A stretch of 64,000 nt of DNA from Lytechinus variegatus (GCF_018143015.1 NC_054740.1:50774240-50838239); one strand, 5' to 3'; positions 53,572 to 64,000 are shown, numbered from the stretch's first letter. The notes: a model not told the origin generated them from the sequence alone. Numbers and translations are program-made.

Positions 53572-53737
53572 AAATTAAGTGCTAATTTAGCACTTACAAT
53601 ACTAGTGCTTGTATAGTGATTGCACTACTACGAGTGCTGATTTTTTAGTTCAAATTTAAACTAGAAAATCAGCTATGGTAGTGCAGTCACTATATAAGCA
53701 CTGTAAGTGCTAAATTAGCACTTCATTTTTACAGTGT
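53572..53737. mobile_element. 166 bp near-perfect palindromic MITE (ACACTGTAA ends)
   Basis: ACACTGTAACAAATTAAGTG, CTAATTTAGCACTTACA, then CTAGTGCTTGTATAGTG and GTGCTGATTTT are mirrored by AAAATCAGC, CACTATATAAGCACTGTAAG, TGCTAAATTAGCACTTC and TTACAGTGT. Almost the whole element is palindrome. Confidence 0.9.
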
Positions 53738-53904
53738 AAAAACGAGAAGTTATATCATAATCACTGAATAGAAATAAGGCAATGGTAATCATATTTTAAA
53801 ATTGCAGATTGGAGACAGATTAAAATCAGAATATGATGGGTAAACTCTTAAAAAGCAGAGATTGGTATTTATAGTTTCTCGATGAATGACATAACTAGTC
53901 ATAC

Positions 53905-53987
53905 TGTCACTTTTACTACTACTACTACCATGACTATACTACTACAACTATCATCATCATCATCATCGTTATTAATATCATTATTGC

Positions 53988-54030
<43 letters not shown>

Positions 54031-54036
54031 CGTAGT
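53905..54036. repeat. (ACT)n ... (TAG)n microsatellite pair
   Basis: TACTACTACTACTACC and ATCATCATCATCATC at 53910-53968, then about 16 TAG units at 53987-54036. ACT and AGT runs are complementary and could fold back. Confidence 0.88.
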
Positions 54037-54350
54037 ATTATGAATAACAATAAATGAAAATAAAATATACCTGGAAAGGAGGGAAAAAATGGAAAGAAGT
54101 GGATAAAACTATTAATAATAGACGTTTAATTAGGTCATGCTGTATCCAATTTATCCGTGGAAATTCAGAGCTGTTGGAAAACAAAGCTTGGTTGAAAAGA
54201 TATTATTTCGTGTGTATCACTTCGTTTGTCGTGGCATAGAATATAAATTTTTTCAGTATATATTAAGAAACTGCTTTATATTTAAAGATAATCAAAATAA
54301 TTTGTTGGACGTTTTTCGTTTCTCTCATCATGCTCGTTATCCCATACATA

Positions 54351-54495
54351 GGGCGACATTCGTTATTCCGAATGTTCGAATGGTATTCCGAAGGTTCCTA
54401 ATCGCGAAGTTTCGTCTTTCCGAAGGTTCGTTAATCCGAAAACAAAATAAGGGTCGTTAACTATATAGTCCGAAAATGAAAAAAAGGTTCGTTTT
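54351..54495. repeat. TTCG/CGAA palindromic-motif array A
   Basis: ATTCGTTATTCCGAATGTTC, then TATTCCGAAGGTTCC, TTCCGAAGGTTCGTTAATCC and GAAAACAAAATAAGG. Same motif as the arrays at 57249, 58815 and 61421 and the segments at 39690 and 40482. Confidence 0.85.
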
Positions 54496-55200
54496 TTCAT
54501 TCTCGTAACAAAAACGGTGTTGAAGTTAAAAAGAATAACCGGATATTATGCAGTAATAGTTTCAATGGAGGATTGTGTGTATAATGTGGTCATACTATGT
54601 ATTTCATCGCTTGGATCAAAACATCTTATTTTTTTATTTTCCCTGAGCAATAGCTGCCAGGTCGAGCGAATGGATTAAAACATTCGGCACTATGTGTTGG
54701 TCACATGTGACAGGATGGGCCCCATAGAAAATGTCCAAATCTTGTTTTTCCACAATATTTTTTTGTGGAATCTTGTCAATTCGAGGGTTCTGATTACGAA
54801 TCGTAATGATGCCAGTCGTGTAACCTTGAGCATTTTCCGCAAACTGGCAAAATCCAATATGGCCGCCTAAATATGCAAATTACCCATTAAAATCATAAAA
54901 TTGCCCGCACATTGGTAATAAAATGTATGTATTTGTGTTGCAGGAGTGAAATACTCTCTGAACAAACGATTTTTTTTTTGGAAAAAAAAACATTTTCTAG
55001 ATATTCTAAATGGCCGCCATAGATCCCTGTATACTATATCATGTTCAATGTGAATAAGGAAAAACGAAATTTCACTCAAGTGAGCACTAATTGCAAGTAA
55101 TTGTGATTTTCTAGTTAAATAATGGATGAAAACATGATTGCCAAAGAAATGTATCATTAAGTTATGCCATGAATGTAATAAATGAACCATTTTAAGGCCT

Positions 55201-55361
55201 GGTCACTTGTCATTTCCGTTCTCCAATCTAAATGCTGAGTGCCTAGCAAGAAGGCAGAAGGTCCCATTTTCATAAGTCTTTGTTATGACTCGGCCGAGGA
55301 TCGAACCCACGACCTCCCGTTCATGAGGCGGACGCTCTACCGCTGAGCCACCATGCCCGGT
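55201..55361 (-). mobile_element. tRNA-derived SINE (Met-like head)
   Basis: Minus strand: GGGCATGGTGGCTCAGCGGT (A box), CGCCTCATGAACGGGAGGTC, GGGTTCGATCC (B box), then body AACAAAGACTTATGAAAATG, GGACCTTCTGCCTTCTTGCT, AGGCACTCAGCATTTAGATT. The acceptor-stem ends do not pair well, so it is a SINE and not a tRNA gene. It splits the foldback arm. Confidence 0.82.
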
Positions 55362-56134
55362 TATGTACAATGCGAATGGAAAAAATGATTTTTCACAAGA
55401 GTAAGAACTATAAAATGCATGTAATTGTGATCACCGAGTAAAATAATGTCTGAAAACATGTTTTCTAGCGAAACATATCATTTCTTTTGTCATGCATGAG
55501 ATGTGAAATTAAACATGGCCCCTATAGCCCCTAACAGTATCTACAATGTGAATGGGCACATGTAATTTTGTAAGAATTTTGATTTACCTGACTATGAAAT
55601 CCATAAAGTCATGTTGTATGATAAAACATTATTTGAAAACATGATTTTCATGAAATATAGCATCTCTTCTGCCATGTAAGTGATAAATACTGTATTTTGA
55701 CATTCATATAGAGAATCTACGTTTTACAAGAGTGAGAATCATAAAATGCATGTAACTGTGATGTATTAGTAAAAATATTGTCTTAAACATGATTTCTAGA
55801 TAAATACATCACACATTGGTCATGGAGGTACTAAGTGCTGTACTTTGAAATTAAAAATGACTGCCATATAATAGGTCCTAAAAGTATTATGTACATTGTA
55901 ATTTTGGACAAATTATAATTTGACAGAATTTGGCTTTGCTTGACTACAAATATTGCATATAAGATAATTGTGATGTAAGAGCGAAATATTGTCTAAATCC
56001 ATGGTTCCTAACGAGGTATATCATCTGGTGCATTTAAGGTGATAAATGCTGCATTCTGAAATGGAAAATGGCCTCCATGGACCATTATTGTATTATACAA
56101 TTTGAATGAGGACAGATAATTTTTGCAAAAGGCC

Positions 56135-56685
56135 GGGGGGCCACTTCCATTCACGAGTGGATACCATGCGCGACCATGTGGTCTCGAAAAGCACCCGAAA
56201 CACGTAATTTCCATTTCTTGAAAATGCACCCCTTAACAAGTATTGGCGTGTGAAACCCTATACCCTTAACAAGTATTGGAAACAAAATGATAATCTTATT
56301 GGTAATATTCCCTGAAATGAACCCCTAAACAAGTACAGGAATGTTTTATTGTTACGGGTCCTTCGGTCGTCGGCTTTACCTTATTTTGGTTTAGTACGAC
56401 CCCACCTTCTATACACCTCGCGCAAATCGGACTCTAAACACGAAGTTTTGGGGCAAAAAGGACATCCTTTATAAAACATTTTAATTTTGTTTTATCATCC
56501 CCGCATATTCGACCCTAAACACGTCATTTTCCTAGCGAAATAGATACCCTTTTTTCATTGTTTTTGTGCTTTTGACACCCTTATCACGTTACGTACGTAA
56601 CGTGCCCTATCGTAAAAAAGACATCCTTTTTACGTGTTTTTGGGGTCGCGCATGGAATCCACTCGCCAATGTAAGTGGCCCTCGG
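56135..56685. mobile_element. MITE with GAGTGGATACC-type ends, long form
   Basis: Left GGGGGGCCACTTCCATTCAC, GAGTGGATACCATGCGCGAC; right GGGTCGCGCATGGAATCCAC, TCGCCAATGTAAGTGGCC. The interior repeats CCTAAACACG / CTTAACAAGTATTGG. Relative of 26368-26656. Confidence 0.85.
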
Positions 56686-57248
56686 GGCAAAAGGGAATAT
56701 GGCGGCCATTTGAATTTTGAAATTCAACATATATCACCTAAATCTTAGATGATATGATATATTTCGTTAGTAATCATGTTTTCAGACAATATTTCAATCA
56801 TACAACACCATTATTTTAGTCAAGCAAAGCCAAAATGTGTTAAAATCATTTGTCCCCATTCACACTGTACGTAATACTGTTGAGGTCTGTAGCGGCCATT
56901 TTGACTGTTAAGATACAGTATTTATCACATACCTGGCATAACAATTGATATATCTTGTTAGAAATTATACTTTCACAACAATATTTTACTCATAGATCAC
57001 AATTACGTGCATTTATGGTGCTCACTCGTGTGAAAATTTATTCCTAGTTCGCATTGTACGTATACATTCAATGTCTATGGTGGTCATTTTGAAAGCTAAA
57101 ATACAGGACGTATTAAACACAAAACTTAAACCTGAATGATATATTTTGTTAAAAAATATGTTTTTAGATAGTATCCCATTTATTCATCACAAATAAATGC
57201 ATTTCAAGGCTTACTCTTTTTCATTTCGTTAATTGGTCCTCTTTCTCG

Positions 57249-57657
57249 GTTACACTTCGTAATTCCGAAGCTTCGTAATTCCGAAGGTTCTTTATTCCGA
57301 AGGTTCGTAATTCCGAAACACGTAAATTGCCTATACCTCGATGTTCGTTAATCCGAAAACGAAAAAGGGTTCGTTAATCCGAACATTTGTGGCGTTATTC
57401 CGACGGTTCGTTATTCCGAAGGTTCAATAATCCGAAAACGAAATAAGGTTCGTTGTTCCGAAGGTTCGTTAATCCGAAAACGAAATAAGGTTCGTTAATC
57501 CGAAAACGAAATAAGGTTCGTTTTTCCGAAGGCTCGTTAATCTGATAACGAAATAAGGTTCTTTAATCCGAAAACGAAATAAGGTTCGTTGTTCCGAAGG
57601 ATCGTTAATCCGAAAACAAAATAAGGTTCGTTAATCCGAAAACGAAACAAATTAAGT
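57249..57657. repeat. TTCG/CGAA array B
   Basis: Starts GGTTACACTTCGTAATTCCG and repeats TTCGTTAATCCGAAAACGAA, ATAAGG and TTCGTTATTCCGAAGG many times. Its outer end and a CCTATACCTCGATGTTCGTT block are mirrored by 61590-61660, making arrays B and D the termini of an inverted structure. Confidence 0.92.
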
Positions 57658-57699
57658 TGCTAGAGCTAAATCGCCCATGCTCCAAAATCTTGCTCGCTT

Positions 57700-58060
57700 C
57701 ACTCAGGGTGGCGGAACCGGGGACAGGGGGGCCGGGGGGTGGATAGTTGCCCCCAAAAATCCCGTCGGAAAAAAAGTAACTTTTTCAAAATGGAATACCC
57801 TTTTGGGTATTCCATTTTTTTCACAAGAATGCTTAGAATGTCCAGTTTTCAGGTTGGAAAATCGGAAAAATTTGGCTCACGTTTCTCGCTCGCATCAAGT
57901 ATTATTTATTGAGGAACTCATTCTATTCCTTGTTACAAAAAAAATGTATAAAATGTCCAGTTTTCAGGTTGGAATATCACAAATTTTAAGCTTGCGGTTC
58001 TCGCTTTCATTATTTAGTTCGTGAGATATATATTCTATTCATGAGTCACTAAATGCAGTT
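57700..58060. repeat. CTCGCGCTTCGCG family repeat
   Basis: GGCGGAACCGGGGACAGGGG start, then TTAGAATGTCCAGTTTTCAG, GTTGGAATATCACAAATTTT and GCTTGCGGTTCTCGC units. A 115-codon ORF at 57677-58024 arises from it. Continues after the MITE at 58075 to about 58400 with CAGCTCGCGCTTCGCGCTCG. Confidence 0.72.
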
Positions 58061-58074
58061 TAAAAGGTAACTTT

Positions 58075-58238
58075 CTGAAGCCTATATTGCATAAAACTTT
58101 CTACCTGAGAAAACTTTGGTAAAAACTGAAAACTAAGGTTAGTCTGATTTCCGCCATTGACTTTAGCACAGGGCAAAAACTCAGGTAAAAACAATCTGAG
58201 TTTTTTCAGGTAAAAAAATTTATGCAACGGGCCCCAGG
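58075..58238. mobile_element. MITE with GGGGCCCGTTGCATAAA end
   Basis: Left AGCCTATATTGCATAAAACT then CTACCTGAGAAAAC; right CTGAGTTTTTTCAGGTAAAA then TTTATGCAACGGGCCCC. The inverted ends are interrupted but clear. Inserted in the CTCGCG family repeat. Confidence 0.78.
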
Positions 58239-58814
58239 TCAGTATATAAACAAATTACAGCTCGCGCTTCGCGCTCGCGTTAATTCTTTAGTCAGATACA
58301 CATCTTTCTCACGAATACAAAAAATGCTCAGAATGTTTAAGTTCAAGTCTTGTTACATAAAATGTCTTCTAGTTTGAGCTTGCTATTCGCGCTTTCAACA
58401 TCTCACAAGGATCATTATTAGTATTATTTTCATTACCAGCAGAAGCTGTTATTAAAAGTGACATCCCCTCCAATACAAATCCTATTATCTAGAGGTTACT
58501 CACACACGACCAACGAACTTAATCCCCTGCATCCTTAAACCATTTGCTAAAGGCAGCAATTGCTCAGATAAAATCGAAATTAGCCTATGCTTGATCCGGG
58601 CGCTATATTCTTAATGAAATACATGCTCTTGGCCACAACACACACATGTATCATCGATCGTTATTACTATCATTTCAAATAAATCTGAAATAAATAAATA
58701 AATTTAAATGCTATATGCATTACTGGTTAACTAGGTGTGCACTTGTTAAAAAAAAATCATTGCATAATATCGTGTTATCTTGTAATGACAACACCGTGTT
58801 ACCAAAATGAATAA

Positions 58815-59054
58815 TTTTCGTTTTCGGAAATACGAACCTTATTTAATCTTCGGATTAACGAACCTTCGGAATTACGAACCTTATTTCGTTTTCGGATTAA
58901 CGAACCTTCGGAATTACGAACCTTATTTCGTTTTTGGATTGACGAACCTTCGGAATTACGAACCTTATTTCGTTTTCGGATTAGCGAACCTTCGGAATTA
59001 CGAACCTTCGGAATTACGAACCTTCGGAAATACGAACCTTCGGAATTACGAATG
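58815..59054. repeat. TTCG/CGAA array C, inverted orientation
   Basis: Repeats of GAACCTTCGGAATTACGAAC and CTTATTTCGTTTTCGGATTA. Gives long repetitive ORFs on both strands (for example 58799-59109) which are not genes. Confidence 0.92.
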
Positions 59055-59073
59055 TGTGCGCTCTTTCTCATTG

Positions 59074-60315
59074 TACAGCGCGTCCCAAAAAAATGTCCCT
59101 CTGACATAGGAGTGAATTAATTCTAAAATGTGGTAGGATTCCCCAAAAAATGTTCATGAGTAGAAAGCTCATTTCATGTTCTAACTTTTATGAAAATTTC
59201 ATTGGTCGCGCTTCAGCGGTTTTGAATACACACTCTGTTACGTAACAGTGGTGCATTTTAGCTCATTCCAAGTTTGCAGCATTGATGCATTTCGTCATTG
59301 TCTATGGCATGTTAACCCCCATTCTTACATCCAGGATCTGAGCAGGGATAATTCCCTAAACATATCTAGGCTCGTCAAATCATAAACTTGAGCATGTTCA
59401 GAAGGACAAGAAATATAAAAAATTAAGTTTGTTTGATGATTGATAAGGGGAATCAGTGCACCAACTTGAAAGAAAATGTAAATGATGGATGAGTTAAATA
59501 AGCTAAAAATAGGGGGAATCAACAAGTTAATCACCCTTTGCAAAAAGGAACTATACCAAAGAAAATTTTGACTTTTTTCTTTTAAAAAGTTACACTGAAT
59601 TATTGAACTTGACCTCAGTAGCTAATTAACTAAAAAAAAAAAGTAATGAAAACAAAAATGCAGTATTGTTGGAATTATGCATGAAGCAGACATGACCCGT
59701 TGTCTCAATCATTGTGCATCTCCCGTTTATCAAACATGAAATGATTTGTCAATACTCTTTTTGCCCTTCTGAACATGCTCAAGGTTGTGATTTGATGAGC
59801 CTGGTTAGATCATGGATATTTCCCTGGTCAGATCAGGGAATTCCTTGGTCAGAACAAGGAGATAGAGGTGATATCTCCTTGGTCAGAATGGTCAAAGGGA
59901 GTTGATATGCAAGAAAGTGCAGAACACAAATCAGTGTTAGTCTGCAGGCACAGACCCTCATTGGAACTTTGATCAACAAGTGTGCCTTCACGCGAAGACT
60001 AGCACATAGAGAGCCTTCAGTACACAAGGCATGAGTAGGCTGCACATTCAGACCCTTGTTTCGAGTGAAGGGTTTTCCCAGCAGACTAAATCAGTGTTGC
60101 ATGCATGCATATAAACTTGGAATGGGTTGAAAAGCACTACTGTTAAATAATAGGCTGTGTATTCAAAACCACTGAAGCAAGACCAATGAAATTTTTATAG
60201 AAGTTAGAACATGAGATGGGCTTCCTATATCCATACATTTCATTGAGAATAATTTTAATTTTTGGAAATTATTAAGCCGAATATCAGAGGGACATTTTTT
60301 TTTGGACGCGCTGTA
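59074..60315. mobile_element. Tc1/mariner-like non-autonomous element, TA target
   Basis: The element (59076-60313) starts CAGCGCGTCCCAAAAAAATG and ends TTTTTTTGGACGCGCTG, with TA at 59074-59075 and 60314-60315. TIRs are ~215 bp (TGTCCCTCTGACAT, GAAAATTTCATTGGTC, GGTTTTGAATACACA mirrored). The interior has no transposase ORF. Removing it rejoins a CATTGTACATAATACTGTTA stretch similar to 56870. Confidence 0.9.
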
Positions 60316-60905
60316 CATAATACTGTTAGGGCATTTGGCGGCCATTTTGAATACTAGTATCAAAATCAGACACATGGCATATGAAATAATATATTTCCTC
60401 AGCAATTATTGCGTTTTCAGTCAGTACTCCACTCGTTTCTCTTAATATTATGCACTTTAGTGCTCATCGTGCGATTTTCGTTGGCCCCTTTAGAAAATAT
60501 GGGCCAGTAGCAGCTATTTTGAAAATTAAATACAATTGTCCCATAAATGACATAATAAATGATATACATGTTAGCATTGATGATTTTCATATATTACTTC
60601 GTCCACAGATCACAATTACTTGCAGTTTAGCGATCATTTATGTGAAAATTAATTTTCCCTATTCATATTGTACATAATAGGGTATACAGAGGTTTGTGGC
60701 GCGGCCATTTTGAATATCAAGAAATAAATATTTTGTCAAAAAATGTTTTTCAGAGAGTATTTCACTCCTGCAACACAATTACAAATATTTTATAGCCAAT
60801 TTGCTGGCAATTTTAAGATTTTCATGGGTTATATGCATATTTTGGCGGCCATATTGGATTTTGCCAATTTCCGAAAAATGCTCAAGGTTACACGAATGGC
60901 ATCTA
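60316..60905. repeat. Right interior arm of the foldback complex
   Basis: Reverse complement of the 54808 region: GGCGGCCATATTGGATTTTG, CTCAAGGTTACACGAATGGC, and CAGAGAGTATTTCACTCCTG, CAACACAATTACAAA. Moderate divergence. Confidence 0.75.
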
Positions 60906-61420
60906 TCCTGGACTAAAGAGGGTTTTTTAGAAGAGGGACGTCATTTTTAACAGCTTCTGCTGGTTATGATTAAAAAAAAAATCCCGTAGGTAAAAATCCT
61001 TTTTTTTCATATTAATGGAAAAGAAAAATCACTTTTTTATTCAAAAGGGGTTTGATCCACAATGGTGATTTAAAAATAAATATTTGAAATACCGATTGTA
61101 TGTTCACAACTCATGATAGGGTAGTTTATCATGACAATTTAGTTTCGCATTAGAATATTGCAATATGGGAGAATAAAAACAAAACATGATTTTCTCGGAA
61201 TGGTCTAAATCTAATCCCTTTTGCAAACAAATTATTCATAATTAGAAGTACCCTTTTTGGCTTTGCCCCCAAATGAAAATACGTTCGGCCACCCCCCCCC
61301 CCTGCCTTCACATCATCATAATAATTGAAATTGAAACGGTGTTTCTAGCCCCCCCCCCCCACTCCTATCCTCCACCACGCTTGCCCTTCCGATATTCCCG
61401 GCTTCGCCACAGATTTGTCA
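60906..61420. other. No gene seen; C-run clusters
   Basis: AT-rich followed by C-runs at 61294-61303 and 61350-61360. Possibly the end of another repeat (GCCACAGATTTG near 61405). Confidence 0.4.
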
Positions 61421-61660
61421 TTTTTCGGATTAACGAACCTTCGGAATGACGAACCTTATTTCCTTTTCGGATTGACGAACCTTCGAAAATCGAACCTTAT
61501 TTCGTTTATGACTAACGAACCTTATTTTGTTTTTGGATTAACGAACCCTTTTCTTTTTAACTTTTTCTTTTTCCTTTTTCTGATTAACGAACATCGAATC
61601 GAGGTATAGGCTATTTACGTGTTTCGGAATTACAAACCTTCGGAATTACGAAGTGTAACC
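61421..61660. repeat. TTCG/CGAA array D, inverted terminus
   Basis: TTCGGATTAACGAACCTTCG units, then GAACATCGAATCGAGGTATA, GGCTATTTACGTGTTTCGG and a CGAAGTGTAACC end. The last ~70 bp mirror the start of array B. Confidence 0.9.
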
Positions 61661-61696
61661 AGAAAATGCACTCGAGATAATTATGTTTGTTTAATG

Positions 61697-61900
61697 TTTT
61701 AGATTTAGATTTATTCATTTCCGTTCACAAAGCACAACAAAATCAAAGTAACAATACATCGTCAAATTTAAAGTACAGCATCAGTGATCCAATTGCTATC
61801 CTGTATTTTGTTAAGTTGTAAAACACTTTTGGTTCAAAATATGTCATGTAAAAATCACTTTTCATGCATTTTTTGTTAATAAAAAATGCTGTATATTATC
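61697..61900 (-). mobile_element. Retroposon 3' end with (AAATCT)n tail
   Basis: The minus strand reads TGTGAACGGAAATGAATAAATCTAAATCT, in the style of CR1/L2-like tails. Only the 3' part is present. Confidence 0.5.
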
Positions 61901-62780
61901 ATAAGGTGTATTTCCTCTTTTGTGTTTTTTTTTATTTCTACCTCGCGCTTGGCTTAAGAACCATGCATGTCTCACTGATCAAAATGCAAGCGAGTCATGC
62001 GGGTTGATAAGTCTTGCCAATCATATCTCAATAGGGATATTAGATAACTTGTGTAACTCACAAAGTACCTCACAAATCAAACCGCCTAGCGATTATTTGC
62101 TCTCCTTTCTATCACATAGTTTTGTCTTAACTTTCTTCTTCGTCTTATTTTCTCCTGTCCCGCCCTTTACTTCCCCCTTCCTATATCCTCCCCCCCCCCC
62201 CCGGTCTGGATCTGCCAATGGGTTGGGTCTATGATGCACAGGAGTATCAGGGGACTCCCGAAGTATTGCTGATTAAAATTATTTATTGTTTGTTTTAAAA
62301 ATCTGTTAAAATCTGTTTATTTGTCATCTTTTTATGTTGTTCCCGTCAATTCTGTATTACTTTGCATTTTTTTCCTAACGATTGACATGACAAAAATGGG
62401 AAAAATACATCTGTTGAGTTTCAAGAGTTTTTTGATAGCCGCCTCAGACTTTATTTCAAGCTTTCATATAAAGACAATTTCCCTTAATGTATTTTCATTT
62501 AAAATCAAGAGAAAAGCTTCCCAAACTGTTAATTCTGTAAAAGGGACCCTTAAACATTATTACACATATTTTTCTTGAATGTCCGGTTGTTAACACTATG
62601 TGGCTAATTAGCGATAACAAATCCAAAACAACATTTGAATATTGAATTACCTGTAACGTTAGCTAAACATATGATATAAAAAATGGAGATTTGATATTTG
62701 TCTTTTTTATCTGTCTTATAAGTGCTGTCTTGTTTAATCATGTAGGCCTAAATATCTTGTTGACGTGTTTGATTTATATT
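61901..62780. other. No gene seen
   Basis: ORFs of 104 and 85 codons (61920, 62321) are low-complexity or unfeatured. A C-run lies at 62190-62201. Confidence 0.4.
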
Positions 62781-62937
62781 GCAGGCGCGTATCCAGGGGG
62801 AGGGGGTACGAAATATCCTTAATTTGTGGTTGAAAACCTTTTTTTGGGGGGGGGGCTTGTCAAAAAGTTTCCTCCGAGTAAAATTGCCTCCCCCCCCCCC
62901 CTTGGAAAATCCTGGATCCACCCCGTATTGTGATTTA
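62781..62937. repeat. Short imperfect inverted repeat with G/C runs
   Basis: GGCGCGTATCCAGGGGGAGG at the left and TTGGAAAATCCTGGATCCAC at the right, with G-run (62846-62855) and C-run (62889-62900) inside. Resembles GGATCCAGG-ended MITEs. Confidence 0.55.
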
Positions 62938-63324
62938 TACAATGGAGATTGAAAGAAAAAGAAAATGATATCTTTAATTTACGAGAACTTTGTTATGGTG
63001 TTTTATTTTTAGTGAATTAGTCTCATTTCTACAATCAGTTTTGAAAACTGCACATCTGAGCTGTTTTCATTTAAATGAAAAAAAAAACATATATACCGTA
63101 CGGTAAATGAAAAAGAGAGATTTCGAAAATGAAAGCCTGATTTATCTGTTGTGTCTGATTGATGATTTACATTTTGTTTTGTTGATAAATACAATGTATA
63201 TGTCATAATCAATTTACTTACTGTAGTAAAGTTAGATTTCAAAGGTCTGAACAGACAAACTAGTTCCCGGAAATAGTACAATCAAATGACGTCAACGTTA
63301 CTGGGCAATGGTATACAATATGGC
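62938..63324. other. No gene seen
   Basis: AT-rich sequence. The minus ORF 63009-63281 has no recognised domain. Confidence 0.4.
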
Positions 63325-63443
63325 CGCCGTTCGGCTGCAACATTCTGTTGGTGAAAGAAAGAAGTTTATCTTTATTTAATTTAGCAAGAGCTACCGTACG
63401 GTACTTGGTGTGCTGACTTCTTTATTCCTGTTCGAAGAGGTGG
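63319..63443 (+). promoter_or_regulatory. Weak candidate promoter/first non-coding exon
   Basis: An ATGGCCGCC core (YY1-type, often at start sites) at 63320-63328 is followed by a stretch ending GAAGAGGTGG and a GTAAGT donor at 63444. The next 250 bp turn CpG-rich (63585-63665). A gene entering the window's right edge is possible but unproven. Confidence 0.22.
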
Positions 63444-63686
63444 GTAAGTTCAATTAAACTACGGGTTAAGATTAAGAGGTAGACCTTGCCCTTACTACTA
63501 ACACAAAACAGTCAGTTGAGTTAATCGGGGACATTGACATTGCATCGACAGAGCAATGCAATAACCAATACATCCGTCACCTCTGTCGTCGGCCGCGCGG
63601 GGCACGGCGGCGGCGGAGCGGCTTAGCCTGAGGAGTGAGCTGTACCTGCTGCTTAGGCCCGTACCGTATTCTGAAAATTGTCTTGA

Positions 63687-63860
63687 AGGACAAGTCCACC
63701 CCAGCTAAAAGATGATTTGAATAATAAGAGAAAATCCAAGAATCTAACACTGAAAATTTCATCATAATCGGATGTAAAATAAAGTTACGAGTCATAGGCC
63801 TATATCTAACTAAATCTAAGTTTCGCTTCTTTTCACAAAACCACAAAACAGTTTGTTAGG
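63687..63860. mobile_element. One end of a GGACAAGTCC-family MITE
   Basis: AAGGACAAGTCCACCCCAGC, then ATTTCATCATAATCGGATGT, AAAATAAAGTTACGAG and CTTTTCACAAAACC match the left part of the family. The rest is missing. Confidence 0.7.
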
Positions 63861-64000
63861 CCTAGCCTGGGGCGTTTTGGGGAGTGAAAGTCATATACTG
63901 TGCGTATGGTCACTCCCCACTTAAACGCCTGGCATGGGGATGTATAGGGTCCCACGCACCCAAGGAAAAGGCAACTAGGCCTAGGGGCCTATACAAATGC

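Larger units (their letters stand above)
54808..57230. repeat. Left interior of a foldback complex, ~200 bp internal repeats
   Basis: Units share CAATATGGCCGCC / AAAATGGCCGCCATAGA, a T-GAATG-G-ACA-ATAATTTT block and AATTGTGATCACCGAGTAAA, ATAATGTCTGAAAACATG. Its first part, 54808-55170 with continuation after a SINE, is inverted relative to 60316-60905 (for example CGTGTAACCTTGAGCATTTT). The copies are diverged. No gene. Confidence 0.75.

Noticed and set aside
55285-55361. tRNA-Met gene
   Set aside because: A and B boxes are present, but the acceptor stem does not pair and a SINE body follows.
57249-57657. CRISPR-like regular repeats
   Set aside because: Units are degenerate and adjacent, without unique spacers of constant length, and the DNA is eukaryotic.
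58799-59109. ~100-codon ORFs with repeated NLRNYEPYFVFGLT or RNSEGSLIRKRNKV
   Set aside because: They are translations of the TTCG/CGAA array; regular period and absence of splice or start context argue against a gene.

Overview
The window looks like animal nuclear DNA, most likely from an echinoderm and probably a sea urchin. The evidence is AT-rich sequence, GT-AG introns in phase 1, genes of metazoan families (SRCR/somatomedin-B/7TM receptor, SLC16 transporter), non-LTR retrotransposons of CR1/L2 and Tx1 type, tRNA-derived SINEs with a sea-urchin-like body, and very many short inverted-repeat elements. No species is claimed and no database was searched.

Three host genes can be assembled by matching splice sites and codon phase. 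(1) Minus strand, 22466 down to 12168: a five-exon, 460-residue monocarboxylate-transporter-like (SLC16/MFS) gene. (2) Minus strand, 42012 down to about 39049 and possibly 37839: a small secreted protein gene. It has a 25-codon signal-peptide exon followed by three tandemly duplicated acidic mini-exons (57, 57 and 42 bp, all phase 1-1) carried on ~792 bp repeat units. A fifth 45 bp exon is tentative and the 3' end was not found. (3) Plus strand, 45384 to 51700: a five-exon, 1070-residue receptor with the order signal peptide, SRCR, SRCR, somatomedin-B, long Cys-rich ectodomain, 7TM of the secretin/adhesion type, with a poly(A) signal at 51798.

Layout. 0-4 kb: old repeats, including a degenerate ~190 bp tandem array split by a TTAA-flanked MITE. 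3.8-10.9 kb: retrotransposon debris (a Tx1-like RT scrap, a nearly full-length but frameshifted CR1/L2-like LINE, and the 3' part of a Tx1-like LINE with a MITE in its 3'UTR). 11.4-22.5 kb: MCT gene with repeat-filled introns. 22.5-32.7 kb: gene-poor, many MITEs and SINEs. 32.7-37.4 kb: a giant foldback palindrome with ~1.4 kb arms, split by a hAT-like insertion. 37.4-42.0 kb: mini-exon gene. 42.7-44.3 kb: degenerate ~220 bp tandem array. 45.4-51.8 kb: receptor gene. 52-62 kb: MITEs, then a nested foldback region built from TTCG/CGAA arrays and hosting a Tc1/mariner-like element. 62-64 kb: mostly unassigned, with a weak candidate promoter and first exon near 63.4 kb.

The most interesting items are the mini-exon secreted-protein locus, the SRCR-SRCR-SMB-7TM receptor, and a 97 bp hairpin element whose target-site duplication copied the 5' splice site of the transporter's first coding exon. 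Exon boundaries come from reading the sequence; no RNA evidence was available.
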